NCBI RefSeq assembly: GCF_016879755.1
Contig: NZ_WOFU01000002.1
Span: 864,024 to 928,023, forward strand
DNA from: Bacillus sp. B15-48
Lineage (GTDB): Bacteria > Bacillota > Bacilli > Bacillales > Cytobacillaceae
Reading direction: 5' to 3'
Length of the DNA: 64,000 bases
Part shown: positions 20,651 through 30,415 of the stretch, piece after piece
How the letters are laid out: every line of letters starts with the position of its first letter
Position numbering within the stretch: the stretch's first letter is position 1
Notes under the pieces: model-generated
What the model saw: the letters and a program-made list of their open reading frames with translations, nothing else
Database searches by the model: none
What the model was told of the DNA's origin: nothing
Made by a program: the position numbers and the translations under genes

Positions 20651-20739
20651 TGACATCCGCCTTTGTAATCACTTTCATATTTATTTATATTAATGGGAGG
20701 GAGCGAATAATTACAGATTACTTTTTTAAAATAAATCCA

Positions 20740-21324
20740 TTAATCATTCGTTAAATCAAAAATCTTAATTGCTTCATATTTAGGTTCTTTCCCTATATTC
20801 GTCTTGTACAAAACAATATTTTTCACTTGAAATCGAATAGGGTGCTCTAAAAACGGATTCAACTCATCAAGACGTTCTTTCGAGAATGGGAATTCACCTA
20901 TCCATTTTCTCGCTAAAGTAATATGAGGATGAAAGGCCCTAGTCTCTAACTCAAATCCCGCTAAATGACAAGCTCGAAATACCTTCTTTCTGTTTTCTGC
21001 TAATTCCTGCTGTTCAGCGATTCCTGCCCAAAAAATTCTTGGTGAATCTATTTTCCCAAAAACGCCTAAATGATCAATTGATAATGTAAAAGCTGGGATT
21101 GGCAATTGATCTTTGACATTACGTATCGAGGCTGCTAGCTTTTCTTCAGATGCAGCACCAAGAAACGCCAAGGTCAGATGAAGATCCTGATTATGAACCC
21201 AACGTTTAAAAGGGCATGATTCTTGTACTTTTTGATTCATTTTATGTAATTTAGTTTTTATTTCATCTGGGATAGCAACAGCATAAAAATAATGAGATTG
21301 AGACTTTTGAACTTGTTGAGACAT
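20740..21324 (-). CDS. ytlP: RNA 2',3'-cyclic phosphodiesterase (LigT/ThpR family)
   Basis: A 194-aa protein of the 2H phosphoesterase family. Its two HxTx motifs, HLTLAFLG (about residue 49) and HITLAR (about residue 133), form the active site that opens 2',3'-cyclic phosphates. Originally named 2'-5' RNA ligase. RBS GGGAG precedes ATG 21324. The position between dat and ytlR matches B. subtilis ytlP. Confidence 0.93.
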   Translation of the reverse strand: MSQQVQKSQSHYFYAVAIPDEIKTKLHKMNQKVQESCPFKRWVHNQDLHLTLAFLGAASEEKLAASIRNVKDQLPIPAFTLSIDHLGVFGKIDSPRIFWAGIAEQQELAENRKKVFRACHLAGFELETRAFHPHITLARKWIGEFPFSKERLDELNPFLEHPIRFQVKNIVLYKTNIGKEPKYEAIKIFDLTND

Positions 21325-21403
21325 ATTGTTCTCCCTTCTATTACGTCATTAGTTTAACGTATCATCCGTTTTTAAAATGATAATTCCTTGGTTCAGTATT
21401 CGT

Positions 21404-21438
21404 AAAAAAAAGAGGAACTGCTCGTGAGCAACCCCTCT
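21404..21438 (-). terminator. Terminator after dat
   Basis: AGAGG-AAC-TGCTC pairs with GAGCA-ACC-CCTCT around GT with a 3x3 internal loop. TTTTTTT follows on the minus strand. Confidence 0.75.
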
Positions 21439-21446
21439 AAAATTGA

Positions 21447-22301
21447 TTATAAGCTTCCACATTGAGCCTCAATTTCTAATTTAAACCACTCTTGTAATTT
21501 TCTTGTCAATTGACCAGGTTGGCCATCGCCTACTTGTTTTCCATCGATTTCAACGATAGGCATCACTTCCACTGTTGTTCCCGTCAAAAACACTTCGTCC
21601 GCTTTTAATAATTCATCAACAGTAAAAGTTTCCTCAATCACAGAGATACCTTCACGTTCACAAATAGCGAGCATTACTTTTCTGGATATTCCATTCAAAA
21701 TAAATTGATTGGCTGGATGTGTTTGAACTTTGCCACCCTTAACAATTGAAATATTTGAGTGACTTCCTTCTGTCACCAACCCATCACGATGTAATACTGC
21801 TTCATCACAGCCAGCTTCAGCGGCTTTTTGATTCGCGAGCAAATTCCCAAGCAAATTTAAGCTTTTTATATCACAACGAAGCCAACGAATGTCTTCGGTA
21901 ATGATTGCTTTGACACCTTGTAACATCTTTTCTTCTGGACGTCCCGCTTCTCTCGTATAAGCAACAAATGTTGTTTTTACATTCTCAGGGGGAAATGGAT
22001 GTTTACGCGGAGAAATTCCTCTGGTAAATTGTAAATACACCGTGCCCAATGTTAACTTATTTTTATCAATCAGTTGGACGAGCTGGTCCTTCAATTGTTC
22101 CACTGGAAACGGAATTTGCATGCCAATACTAGCAGCACTTTTTTCTAAACGCTGTAAATGTTCATCACCTGTAAAGAGTTTCCCGTTATAGACTCGAACC
22201 ACTTCGTAAACTCCATCACCAAACTGATAACCTCGGTCCTCAATATCAATGGTTGCCTGTTCCCTTTTAATCAATTCCCCGTTTAAAATGACAAATGACA
22301 T
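21447..22301 (-). CDS. dat: D-amino-acid transaminase
   Basis: A 284-aa class IV PLP aminotransferase that interconverts D-alanine and D-glutamate precursors for peptidoglycan. Start MSFVILNGEL, the lysine region IKSLNLLGNLLANQKAAEAG (about residues 145-164), the glutamate region EGSHSNIS and the phosphate-binding LTGTTVEVMP are diagnostic. A strong AGGAGG precedes ATG 22301. It is 15 bases downstream of pepV, which suggests one operon. Confidence 0.96.
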   Translation of the reverse strand: MSFVILNGELIKREQATIDIEDRGYQFGDGVYEVVRVYNGKLFTGDEHLQRLEKSAASIGMQIPFPVEQLKDQLVQLIDKNKLTLGTVYLQFTRGISPRKHPFPPENVKTTFVAYTREAGRPEEKMLQGVKAIITEDIRWLRCDIKSLNLLGNLLANQKAAEAGCDEAVLHRDGLVTEGSHSNISIVKGGKVQTHPANQFILNGISRKVMLAICEREGISVIEETFTVDELLKADEVFLTGTTVEVMPIVEIDGKQVGDGQPGQLTRKLQEWFKLEIEAQCGSL

Positions 22302-22316
22302 CCTCTTCTTCTCCTC

Positions 22317-23741
22317 CTAGTCTATATTCCCTGCAAGCTCATAAATTGCTTGTGCATAGATAGCCGTTGCCTTGAGCATATCTTCAATAACCATGTATTC
22401 ATCCTTTTGGTGGGCTATGTCTGGACTTCCTGGGAATAACGGTCCAAATGCAACCCCAGATTTTAACGAGCGAGCATATGTACCGCCACCAATTGACAGC
22501 AATGTTGCTGGTTCTCCTGTTTGCTCTTCATATACTTTTTTCAGTTTTTGAATCAGAAACTCATTTTCATCTACATGATGAGGTTTTGAATTGGAAAAGT
22601 TCCCAACAGTAAATCCTGCCTTTGTCAAAAGTTTCTTCAATCGGTCTAAGACATTTTCGAAGTCCATTGTCACTGGATATCTCAAATTGATTCCTAATTT
22701 TCCACCTGCTTGTTTCGTATATTCCAGTTTGCCAACATTGATGGTTAAATCTCCTGTAATATCATCGGAATAGGCAATATTAAAAGCTTGTCCACGAGAC
22801 TCTTGGCCTAAATAACTTGAAACAAACTTAAAATATTTCTGCGCATTTTCATCTAACTTCAAACCGGCAAGAAAATTGGCCATGAATAACCCAGCATTTT
22901 TCCCATTATCCGGTTCCATTCCATGAGCAGAAACTCCATGAAGGTTCAAGATAAGAATCCCTTGATCCACATGACAATTCCCTTCAAGCTTGTACTTCTT
23001 TTTAAATTCCTTATATTGCTGGACAATCACCGTCTGAATCGTTGGCACATATAGGGAAGCTGTGGCAAAGTCAGGGACCATGTTGTATCTTCTCCCAGAT
23101 GAAAATTCGAGAACTTCCACATCCCCATTTGCTTCTCTGTCCAGTCCGGTTTTCATGAGGATTTCAAAATCGGAAATTCCTTTTTCCGCATAGATAATTG
23201 GGAAATCAGCATCAGGTGCAAAACCCATTTGTGGCATTTCTTCATGTTTAAAATAATGTTCAACACAACGCCAATCGCTTTCTTCATCTGTACCAATGAT
23301 CATTCTGACCCTTCTTTTTAGCGGAAGGCCTAGCTCTTTGACGATTTTCATCGCATAAAAAGCAGCCATAGTCGGTCCTTTGTCATCAATTGCTCCACGG
23401 GCAAAAATTTTCCCATCACGAATTTCTGCTCCAAATGGGTCGCTCGTCCAACCGTCGCCTTCAGGGACAACATCTACATGACATAAAATCCCGACAATTT
23501 CCTCCCCTTCGCCAAATTCTAGATGGCCAGCTACATTTCCAATATTTTTTGCGATAAATCCTTCCTTCTCACCCAATGTAAGCATAAATTGCAACGCTTG
23601 CTTGACTCCGGAGCCCAGTGGAGCCTCAGGTGTAGCCCTCTCTTCATCAAGAACACTTTTGATCTTTAATAATTGCTGAGTCTCACTAATCAAACTTGCC
23701 TTTCGTTTTTCTACTTCCTCTGACCAGTGTATCGGTTCCAT
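22317..23741 (-). CDS. pepV: Dipeptidase PepV (M20)
   Basis: A 474-aa M20 metallopeptidase, the YtjP/PepV dipeptidase. Metal ligands are in LCHVDVVPEGDGW, GAIDDKGPT, GTDEESDW and APDADFP; the C-terminal GGGTYARS closes the active site. It hydrolyses dipeptides in the cytoplasm. GGAGG precedes ATG 23741. It is co-oriented and close to dat. Confidence 0.95.
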   Translation of the reverse strand: MEPIHWSEEVEKRKASLISETQQLLKIKSVLDEERATPEAPLGSGVKQALQFMLTLGEKEGFIAKNIGNVAGHLEFGEGEEIVGILCHVDVVPEGDGWTSDPFGAEIRDGKIFARGAIDDKGPTMAAFYAMKIVKELGLPLKRRVRMIIGTDEESDWRCVEHYFKHEEMPQMGFAPDADFPIIYAEKGISDFEILMKTGLDREANGDVEVLEFSSGRRYNMVPDFATASLYVPTIQTVIVQQYKEFKKKYKLEGNCHVDQGILILNLHGVSAHGMEPDNGKNAGLFMANFLAGLKLDENAQKYFKFVSSYLGQESRGQAFNIAYSDDITGDLTINVGKLEYTKQAGGKLGINLRYPVTMDFENVLDRLKKLLTKAGFTVGNFSNSKPHHVDENEFLIQKLKKVYEEQTGEPATLLSIGGGTYARSLKSGVAFGPLFPGSPDIAHQKDEYMVIEDMLKATAIYAQAIYELAGNID

Positions 23742-24190
23742 CGTAATTCCTCCAAGTTATGTAATCGTTCAAATCGTCCATTAAAAAGGAGAAGTTCTTT
23801 TTGTTAATTATTTTTATTTTACCTTATCTTTCCGCCACTTTCTCTATTTCTACCGGTTTTATTTATATTACATATTTCTGAATTTTCAACTTTCGAGTAA
23901 TAATCAGTCTATAGAGCGTCATATAGTAGGATAACGTTTAATTAAGGAGGGAAAGACGAACATTTATTGTTAAAAAAAGATTAATATTTTGTAAATTTAT
24001 GCACTTGAGTGGAAATTTATTGTTATTAAGGGTACAATAGTTTAAAGAGAATAAGTACAACCTGCTAATAACGGTACCTAAAAAGGAGTTGGCTGGAAAA
24101 GAAAAATTACATAAGTCTAAGATTCATCTTCAATGAGCTGTTGGTTGTAGAATTATGTCAATGGTTTAATTTAGGATAGGGAGTGGTTGT
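23742..24190. other. 450-base intergenic region between pepV and ytzE
   Basis: Divergent promoter region. It holds a CATATAGTA (23920-23928) resembling a sigma-E/K -10, followed by an AAGGAGGG (23944-23951) with no ORF of useful length behind it. A TACAAT at 24033-24038 could be a -10 for ytzE, but no good -35 stands 17 bases upstream. No hairpin stands out. Confidence 0.5.
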
Positions 24191-24412
24191 TTGAAACCTT
24201 CAACTAACCGGAAGATAAACCGAATCAAATCCATTTACATGTTCATTCATCAGAATGGAACTGTAACAACCCAGGATCTTGTAGAGGAATTTGGCATTAC
24301 ACCAAGGACCATACAGCGGGATTTAAATGTCCTGGCATATAACGACTTAGTAATGAGCCCCAGCCGTGGTAAATGGACAATAACACAAAAAAAGGTGAAA
24401 ATGACTTCATAG
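24191..24412 (+). CDS. ytzE: YtzE, DeoR-type helix-turn-helix protein
   Basis: A 73-aa protein consisting only of the N-terminal DeoR winged helix-turn-helix (TTQDLVEEFGITPRTIQRDL). The sugar-phosphate-binding domain of full-length DeoR regulators is absent, as in B. subtilis YtzE, so this is its normal size. It begins with TTG 24191 behind GGGAGTGG. Targets are unknown. Confidence 0.9.
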   Translation: MKPSTNRKINRIKSIYMFIHQNGTVTTQDLVEEFGITPRTIQRDLNVLAYNDLVMSPSRGKWTITQKKVKMTS

Positions 24413-24454
24413 AACGAAAGCAAAAGCTACTAGAGTGATTTTTTAAAACTCTAC

Positions 24455-24488
24455 AGAACCGGCCGATGCCTTATCCGGTTCTATTTTT
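24455..24488 (+). terminator. Terminator after ytzE
   Basis: The stem AGAACCGG/CCGGTTCT with a 12-base loop is followed by ATTTTTA. Confidence 0.85.
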
Positions 24489-24527
24489 ATGCGGCTTTTC
24501 AATTGTTAAAATATCTTTTACAGTTCA

Positions 24528-25250
24528 TCATTTCGCCCCATAGTCATTCATTAATTTGTCCACTTCTTCATTTGTCAACTCGCGGTATTCCCCAAGTTCA
24601 AGTGCTTCATCTAATATGAGCGAACCCATTTTAATCCTTTTCAAATAAATAACTCGTTTTCCTACAGACTGGAACATTCTTTTCACTTGATGAAATTTCC
24701 CTTCTGTTATTGTTAATTCAATGTCAGAACGAATTCCCGATTTAAGAATATTTAATTCCCCCGGTTGCGTATGATAGCCATCATCAAGAATAACCCCTTG
24801 TTTAAAAGCTTGAACATCCTCATTTGTTACGACACCATCAATCACAGCAAAGTAGGTTTTCGGTACATGCTTTTTTGGAGAAAGCAATCGGTGAGCAAGT
24901 TGCCCGTCATTTGTAATTAGCAGCAATCCCTCTGTATCTTTATCCAGTCTTCCAACAGGGAAAGGCTCAAATATGGAGTCTTCGATTTCGAGCAAATCAA
25001 TCACTGTTTCTTCATAATTATCCTCCGTTGCGGAGATAACTCCAGGTGGTTTGTTCATCATCAAATAAATGAATTCGCGATAATGGACCTCTTCACCGTG
25101 AACGGTTACCTTATCATATTCGACATTAATATGATGGCCTGAATCTTTTACAATCTCACCATTTACTTTAATTGAACCATTTTTTAAAATTTTTTTTACC
25201 TCTTTACGACTACCAAATCCTAAGTTTGATAGTAATTTATCAATTCTCAC
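24528..25250 (-). CDS. ytzG: 16S rRNA pseudouridine synthase (RsuA family)
   Basis: A 240-aa enzyme with an N-terminal S4 RNA-binding domain (about residues 1-58) and an RsuA/RluB-type catalytic core; GRLDKDTEGLLL contains the catalytic aspartate. Related enzymes modify 16S rRNA U516. GTG 25250 (MRIDKLLSNLGFGSRKEV) is preferred because GGAG stands 9 bases upstream; TTG 25256 is too close. Confidence 0.92.
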   Translation of the reverse strand: MRIDKLLSNLGFGSRKEVKKILKNGSIKVNGEIVKDSGHHINVEYDKVTVHGEEVHYREFIYLMMNKPPGVISATEDNYEETVIDLLEIEDSIFEPFPVGRLDKDTEGLLLITNDGQLAHRLLSPKKHVPKTYFAVIDGVVTNEDVQAFKQGVILDDGYHTQPGELNILKSGIRSDIELTITEGKFHQVKRMFQSVGKRVIYLKRIKMGSLILDEALELGEYRELTNEEVDKLMNDYGAK

Positions 25251-25283
25251 TAACAATCACTCCAATATTTATAGGCAATCGCC

Positions 25284-25313
25284 CACCCCTTTTTACCTTC
25301 TCCACATAAACTA
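25284..25313 (+). promoter_or_regulatory. Candidate sigma-K promoter
   Basis: CACC (25284-25287), a 17-base spacer, then CATAAACTA (25305-25313), which fits the sigma-K pattern mACm-N(16-17)-CATAnnnTA. It lies about 40 bases upstream of the PGTG-repeat gene. Sigma-E has a similar -10, so mother-cell control is the safer statement. Confidence 0.5.
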
Positions 25314-25353
25314 TTATCATGCTTGAACTGTTAATTTTGAGGAGGAGATAAGA

Positions 25354-25617
25354 ATGATGGACTATCGTCAACAAGGTCAAACACAATTTTTTCCTGGTGG
25401 ATTCCCAGGAACTGGTGCCCCAGGAACAGGGTTCCCAGGAACTGGTTTCCCGGGTACTGGTTTTCCAGGCACTGGATTCCCTGGAGGACCTCCGTGGGAT
25501 GGCAACATCAGTAGAAGATTAGATCGTCTAGAGCGTCAATTTATGCAGTTAGACCGCCGTGTCGATAGAATTGAACGTCGCCTAGGCTTCTTCCGCCCTG
25601 AATATGAATCTTATTAA
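25354..25617 (+). CDS. Small FPGTG-repeat protein, candidate spore-surface protein
   Basis: An 87-aa protein behind an ideal GAGGAGG. Residues 14-45 are six FPGTG/APGTG pentapeptides, encoded by 15-base tandem repeats with different codon choices. The C-terminal half (residues 50-78) is a charged heptad-like helix rich in Arg and Asp that should form a coiled coil. The plan, Gly-Pro-rich stretch plus a helical oligomerisation segment, recalls small collagen-like spore surface proteins, and a mother-cell promoter is predicted upstream. I do not recognise a named family. Confidence 0.75.
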   Translation: MMDYRQQGQTQFFPGGFPGTGAPGTGFPGTGFPGTGFPGTGFPGGPPWDGNISRRLDRLERQFMQLDRRVDRIERRLGFFRPEYESY

Positions 25618-25642
25618 AAATACAGATTCCTAAAAAACTTAG

Positions 25643-25684
25643 AAAATGGTCCTCGCTTATATAATGAGCAGGACCATTTTTTTC
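25643..25684. terminator. Bidirectional terminator
   Basis: AAAATGGTCCT.GC pairs with GC.AGGACCATTTT; T-tracts exist both ways. It serves the small repeat gene and the converging murJ. Confidence 0.85.
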
Positions 25685-25685
25685 C

Positions 25686-27308
25686 CTAAATTCGGAGACG
25701 AAGTTTTCTTTTAATTTTAGTTACTTTGTCACCGAACAAACGGTCAATTAATTTTGAGCGGAAGCCGAGATAAAAGTAAATTCCACAGCCAACTAGGGCA
25801 CAAACAACTACAATGATCATCGAGCTGAATTTTTCACCTGGCGATAAAAATAAAGTCAGCCCCTCATAAACAGCAAGTGTACCAATCCCCATGACCCCTG
25901 AGAAAATGAAAATCAAGAATACTCTTCTCAATGCAAACTTAAACGAATATTGAGCAAATTTATGAATCACAATTAAGTTAATGATAATTGCTGCCGTATA
26001 TCCAAGTGCAGTTGCGACTACAGCTCCCTTTGTTTCTAGCATTTTTATCAGCGGGATATTAAGGCTGAGCTTTACAAGCAATCCCGTAAGCAAACTCAAA
26101 ATCGTAAAACGCTGCTCATTTATTCCTTGTAATACAGCAGCAGTAACAGAAAATAATGCAAACAGAATAGCAACTGGCGCATACAATCTTAAAATTTCTG
26201 TCCCCAATTCCTTTTGTTCGTAAAAAATAGTATAAGCTGGTTCAGCTAAAATCGATAGCCCAATCGTTGCTGGAACGGTTAAATACAGCAAAACTTGAAA
26301 CGTTTGATCCAACTGTAACTTTAAACTTTGACGGTTATTTTCTATAAAGGCAGTCGTAATCGTTGGTACTAGCGTCAAAGAAAATGCTGTTGCCAATGAG
26401 ACAGGGATAATTACGAGCTTATGCGTTTGAAAGTTTAAAATACCAAAGGCAGTTGTTGCCTGAGCTCCTAACCCAATTGCAGTCATGGCCCTTTCAAATG
26501 TAATTTGGTCAATAAATTGGAAAAGCGGATTTGCGATTCCAACAAAAACAAAAGGAGCTGCGTAAATTAAGATTTCCTTATAAATATCTTTTAGAGATAT
26601 ATCCATTGTTCGTTTATCATGTTTTAAAAGCTGATCTAAGTGTGGCTTCCGTTTAAACCAATACCAACCTAACACAAATAGGCTGCCTAGCGCGCCAATA
26701 AAAGCAGCGAAAGTCGCTACACTTACCGCTGTAACGAGTGTCCCATTCATTATGTTCAATACAATATACGCCCCAGCAAGCAAGAAAACGATCCGGACAA
26801 TTTGTTCAACCACCTGGGAAACCGCTGATGGTCCCATTGACTGATGCCCCTGGAAAAATCCACGGATTAAACTCATGAAAGGAACGACGATTAATGCAAA
26901 GGAAACAGCTCGAATCACCGTTGTTACATCTTCTTGACTAACGGTTGGATTTTCGTCTCCTGAGCTAAGAGTAATGTCAGCTAAAATCGGGGCCGTCATA
27001 TACATAACGAGAAATGAGACAATACCAGTGATCATCATCACGATCATCCCCGATTTAAACAACTTTCTGCCGACTGCATACTCTTCAAGAGCATTATATT
27101 TTGAAATAAACTTAGAAACCGCAAGTGGCACACCCGCAGTCGCAATGCTAATAAAAATCGTGTAAGAAATATAAGAGTAAGAATACAAAGCCGTCCCGTC
27201 ATCCCCAACAATGGCATAGAACGGAATCACATAAAACAACCCAAGTATCTTTGAAATAATCGTGCCGAGGGTTAATATAAACGTCCCTCTCAAAAGCTTA
27301 GATGACAT
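25686..27308 (-). CDS. murJ: Lipid II flippase MurJ (YtgP)
   Basis: A 540-aa polytopic membrane protein of the MVF/polysaccharide transporter family with about 14 transmembrane helices. B. subtilis YtgP complements MurJ function, moving lipid II across the membrane. The N-terminal LRGTFILTLGTIISKILGLF and the Arg in SLIRGFFQGHQ are conserved in YtgP-type MurJ. It is monocistronic. Confidence 0.92.
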   Translation of the reverse strand: MSSKLLRGTFILTLGTIISKILGLFYVIPFYAIVGDDGTALYSYSYISYTIFISIATAGVPLAVSKFISKYNALEEYAVGRKLFKSGMIVMMITGIVSFLVMYMTAPILADITLSSGDENPTVSQEDVTTVIRAVSFALIVVPFMSLIRGFFQGHQSMGPSAVSQVVEQIVRIVFLLAGAYIVLNIMNGTLVTAVSVATFAAFIGALGSLFVLGWYWFKRKPHLDQLLKHDKRTMDISLKDIYKEILIYAAPFVFVGIANPLFQFIDQITFERAMTAIGLGAQATTAFGILNFQTHKLVIIPVSLATAFSLTLVPTITTAFIENNRQSLKLQLDQTFQVLLYLTVPATIGLSILAEPAYTIFYEQKELGTEILRLYAPVAILFALFSVTAAVLQGINEQRFTILSLLTGLLVKLSLNIPLIKMLETKGAVVATALGYTAAIIINLIVIHKFAQYSFKFALRRVFLIFIFSGVMGIGTLAVYEGLTLFLSPGEKFSSMIIVVVCALVGCGIYFYLGFRSKLIDRLFGDKVTKIKRKLRLRI

Positions 27309-27555
27309 ACAATCCCTTCCTACTAACGAAAAGCGTAGCTAATCACCGCACTCTTCTGCAAAATAACTTCCGATAAAGCCTAGTTGTGCAAAAGTTAATT
27401 TTATCATAATCAACCTGTGTTACTATATTTTTATCTTTTCACATTTATTTAGTTTACCTCTTCTTGGCATTCCACGCCACTTTTACTAATCCGTTTCGTT
27501 TAACTTAAAGATGGAAATGTTTTATAATGAAAGAATTATTTCGGATAGGATGATT

Positions 27556-28842
27556 ATGCAGATGAAAAGAAATTATGATTGTATTGTTATCGGCGGCGGA
27601 CCTTCAGGTTTAATGGCTGCAATTGCAGCTGGTGAAAAAGACGCGCGTGTTTTATTAATAGATAAAGGAAATAAGCTGGGAAGAAAGCTAGCTATTTCTG
27701 GAGGTGGGCGTTGCAACGTAACAAACAGACTGCCCGTCGATGAAATTATTAAGCATATTCCTGGAAATGGACGCTTTTTATACAGTGCTTTTTCCCTTTT
27801 TAACAATGAAGACATTATTGATTACTTTGAGAAGCTTGGGATTAAGCTTAAAGAAGAGGACCATGGGCGAATGTTTCCGGTTTCTGATAAAGCACAAACT
27901 GTTGTTGATGCGCTTTTAAGAAAACTGGAAGAATTAAACGTCGATATCAAATTAAATTGCCCTGTTCATAATGTCCACTACGAAAATGGCAAGGTTGCAT
28001 CTGTTGAACTTACGAATCGCCAAATACTGACTACTCACAGTATCGTTATTGCTGTTGGTGGAAAATCCGTCCCTCATACAGGTTCAACTGGCGATGGCTA
28101 TGCTTGGGCAGAAAAAGCTGGGCATACGATTACGGAACTTTTTCCGACTGAGGTTCCTCTTCTTTCAGATGAACCATTTATTAAAAATAAAACATTACAA
28201 GGATTGTCATTACGCAACGTTCGGTTAAGCGTGCTTAATCCAAAAGGAAAGCCTTTAGTTTCACATCAAATGGACATGATTTTTACCCATTTTGGTATTA
28301 GCGGACCAGCTGTCCTACGCTGCAGTCAGTTTGTTGTTAAAGCGATGAAGAAATGGAATATAAACAAAGTGACCATGAATTTAGATGCATGTCCAGGTTA
28401 TAAAGATGAGCAATTATTCCAAGAAATCCATCAGTTAATGAAAAGTGAACCGAAAAAGGCGATAAAAAATGTGTTAAAAGGATTTCTCCCTGAAAGATAT
28501 TTATTGTTTTTACTCGAACAAAACGAGATCGATCCTAGCATGCAATCTGGCCAAATTTCACAGGAGAAAATCCGCAGCTTTGTTACTAGCTGCAAAAATT
28601 TCAAATTCGATGTAAATGGAACCCAACCGTTAGATAAGGCATTTGTTACTGGTGGGGGGGTTTCGGTAAAAGAGATTGAACCGCAAACGATGGCTTCAAA
28701 GCGAATGGGCGGCCTTTATTTCTGTGGAGAAATTCTCGATATTCATGGGTATACAGGGGGATATAATATCACCTCTGCACTTGTGACTGGGAGGCTGGCC
28801 GGAATGAATGCAGCAGAGAAACCGTCAACAACCCATGACTAA
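27556..28842 (+). CDS. ytfP: HI0933-family flavoprotein YtfP, 3' end altered by an IS
   Basis: A 428-aa FAD-dependent oxidoreductase of the HI0933/YhiN family. The dinucleotide fold [17 protein letters not shown], the [16 protein letters not shown] motif and the C-terminal [15 protein letters not shown] are intact; substrate unknown. ATG 27556 is chosen from AGGA spacing; the ORF is open to 27511. The stop TAA (28840-28842) lies inside the right-end hairpin of the inserted tnpB element, so the last few residues come from the IS. The catalytic domain is not affected. Confidence 0.92.
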   Translation: MQMKRNYDCIVIGGGPSGLMAAIAAGEKDARVLLIDKGNKLGRKLAISGGGRCNVTNRLPVDEIIKHIPGNGRFLYSAFSLFNNEDIIDYFEKLGIKLKEEDHGRMFPVSDKAQTVVDALLRKLEELNVDIKLNCPVHNVHYENGKVASVELTNRQILTTHSIVIAVGGKSVPHTGSTGDGYAWAEKAGHTITELFPTEVPLLSDEPFIKNKTLQGLSLRNVRLSVLNPKGKPLVSHQMDMIFTHFGISGPAVLRCSQFVVKAMKKWNINKVTMNLDACPGYKDEQLFQEIHQLMKSEPKKAIKNVLKGFLPERYLLFLLEQNEIDPSMQSGQISQEKIRSFVTSCKNFKFDVNGTQPLDKAFVTGGGVSVKEIEPQTMASKRMGGLYFCGEILDIHGYTGGYNITSALVTGRLAGMNAAEKPSTTHD

Positions 28843-29030
28843 AGTCACGGGCTTGTAAGGTCTTACGACCTTTAGAATTTACAGCGGACAACAAGACTAG
28901 TGTCCTGCCCTTCAAACCACGCTAGAGGTACTGTTTGGGCTCCAAGCAACCCGCTTGTCTTATTTAAGCCACAACTACTTGTGGCAGAATTTTTTCTTTA
29001 GTATAACGTTCTCCATAGTGTTTTAGGTTG
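28824..29030 (-). ncRNA. Putative omega RNA (reRNA) of TnpB
   Basis: In IS200/IS605 elements the guide scaffold is made from the 3' end of tnpB through the right end. Here the 112 bases after the tnpB stop have no ORF and contain several GC-rich short inverted repeats (for example around 28855-28875 and 28905-28960). The scaffold is inferred from position; its 5' limit is a guess. Confidence 0.45.
28832..28851. repeat. Right-end hairpin of the tnpB element
   Basis: CCCATGACT/AAAGTCACGGG imperfect palindrome. It includes the ytfP stop codon. Confidence 0.8.
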
Positions 29031-30247
29031 AACGCCGAATTAATATCTCGGTCATGATGTGTGCCACAAGAAGGACAATCCCATTCACGAATATCTACAT
29101 TTCCTTTTAGTGCAGTATTCTTATGACCGCAAGTTGAACATAATTGTGTTGACGCAAAATCTTTCGCTGCTTTGACAAAGTATTTTCCTCGTTGTTTTAG
29201 TTTGTATTTTAGATACAGACGGAAATTACCAAAACCATTATCTTGCTGGTTTTTGGCATAATACTTGTTTTGTCCAATAGCACGAAGGTCTAGATCCTCT
29301 ACTACAATCATGTCATAACGATTCGCAAGAGCATAGGATTTCTTGTGAAGCCAATCTTTTCGCTGGTTTGCTACTTTGGCTGTCAGCCTTGAAACGACAA
29401 GTCGTTGTTTTTCCCAACGATTAGAGCCTTTTACTCTGCGTGATAACACGCGTTGTTCTTTCGCTAGACGTTCTTCCATTTCTCGATAATATTGAGGATA
29501 ATTGGCTTTCTTACCCTCATTGTCTATGAAAAAATGAGATTGAGAATAATCTAGTCCTAGAATACGAGTAGGTGTACCAATGCTTGCGATTTCCATTGGA
29601 AATTCAACACAAATAGACACGTCAAATTGCCCTTTCGTGTTCATAGTAACCGTTACATTCTTAATTTTACTGCCTTGTGGTAATGGTCTATGTGTGTTTA
29701 GATTTAACCCAACTACTTTCACAGAAGACTTTTGTGCAGTTGGAAGATATAATACTTCATCTTTAATGTAGATATTTCCGTTTTGATTGAATGTAGTATA
29801 GCTGGCTTTGCTATCCTTACGAGAATGGAACTTTGGTATTCCTTTTAAATCACGAAATGTCGGTTCTATCCCTAGTGTCTTCTGACGTTTTAAGGCAGAT
29901 TTCTTGTATTGTTTCTTACATGCAATCTTGTTAAAGGCGGTTATCGCCTTGTTGAAGTGTTGCTTTGCTTCGTTAGAGGCGAATGCGTCTACAAGATATA
30001 AGTAAGCCACATTATCATTTACACATTGTTTTTTGAATTCAGATACAGTCGGCATACCCATCTTCTTTAAAGAAGGTAATGGATCGCCAATTTGATAGTT
30101 ACTCTTTTCCAAATAATCATATAGGTGGGCAACATGTAGGTTATACATTTTTCTGTCTGCACCAAAACACTGTCGTAAATAAGTTTCTACTTCTTGAGAA
30201 ATAGGGGTAGCGCGATACACATAGCCACGGTTTACTAATTCAAGCAT
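28964..30247 (-). CDS. tnpB: RNA-guided nuclease TnpB
   Basis: A 427-aa TnpB of the IS1341 group. The RuvC residues are intact: Asp in ILGLDYSQS, Glu in IVVEDLDLRAIG and Asp in HDRDINSAFN. The four-cysteine zinc ribbon (CSTCGH...CPSCG) lies between the last two. An N-terminal helix-turn-helix region precedes the core. ATG 30247 is preferred; a GTG at 30259 is in frame. The gene has no frameshift, so the protein could be active. Confidence 0.92.
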   Translation of the reverse strand: MLELVNRGYVYRATPISQEVETYLRQCFGADRKMYNLHVAHLYDYLEKSNYQIGDPLPSLKKMGMPTVSEFKKQCVNDNVAYLYLVDAFASNEAKQHFNKAITAFNKIACKKQYKKSALKRQKTLGIEPTFRDLKGIPKFHSRKDSKASYTTFNQNGNIYIKDEVLYLPTAQKSSVKVVGLNLNTHRPLPQGSKIKNVTVTMNTKGQFDVSICVEFPMEIASIGTPTRILGLDYSQSHFFIDNEGKKANYPQYYREMEERLAKEQRVLSRRVKGSNRWEKQRLVVSRLTAKVANQRKDWLHKKSYALANRYDMIVVEDLDLRAIGQNKYYAKNQQDNGFGNFRLYLKYKLKQRGKYFVKAAKDFASTQLCSTCGHKNTALKGNVDIREWDCPSCGTHHDRDINSAFNLKHYGERYTKEKILPQVVVA

Positions 30248-30395
30248 TGGTTTCACCACACTTTCACTCTATTCCGACTCGGAACGTATGTTCCGAATTC
30301 ACATATAATATACCACAAGGGTATTATTTATATCTAGTAGAAAGTAGGTATATTAAAAATATTTTTTTGATTCTACGAATCAAACGGCAATTCAT

Positions 30396-30415
30396 CACAC
30401 GACTAAAGTCGCGTG
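30396..30415. repeat. Left-end hairpin of the tnpB element
   Basis: CACACGACT/AAAGTCGCGTG imperfect palindrome, the counterpart of the right-end hairpin. Confidence 0.75.
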
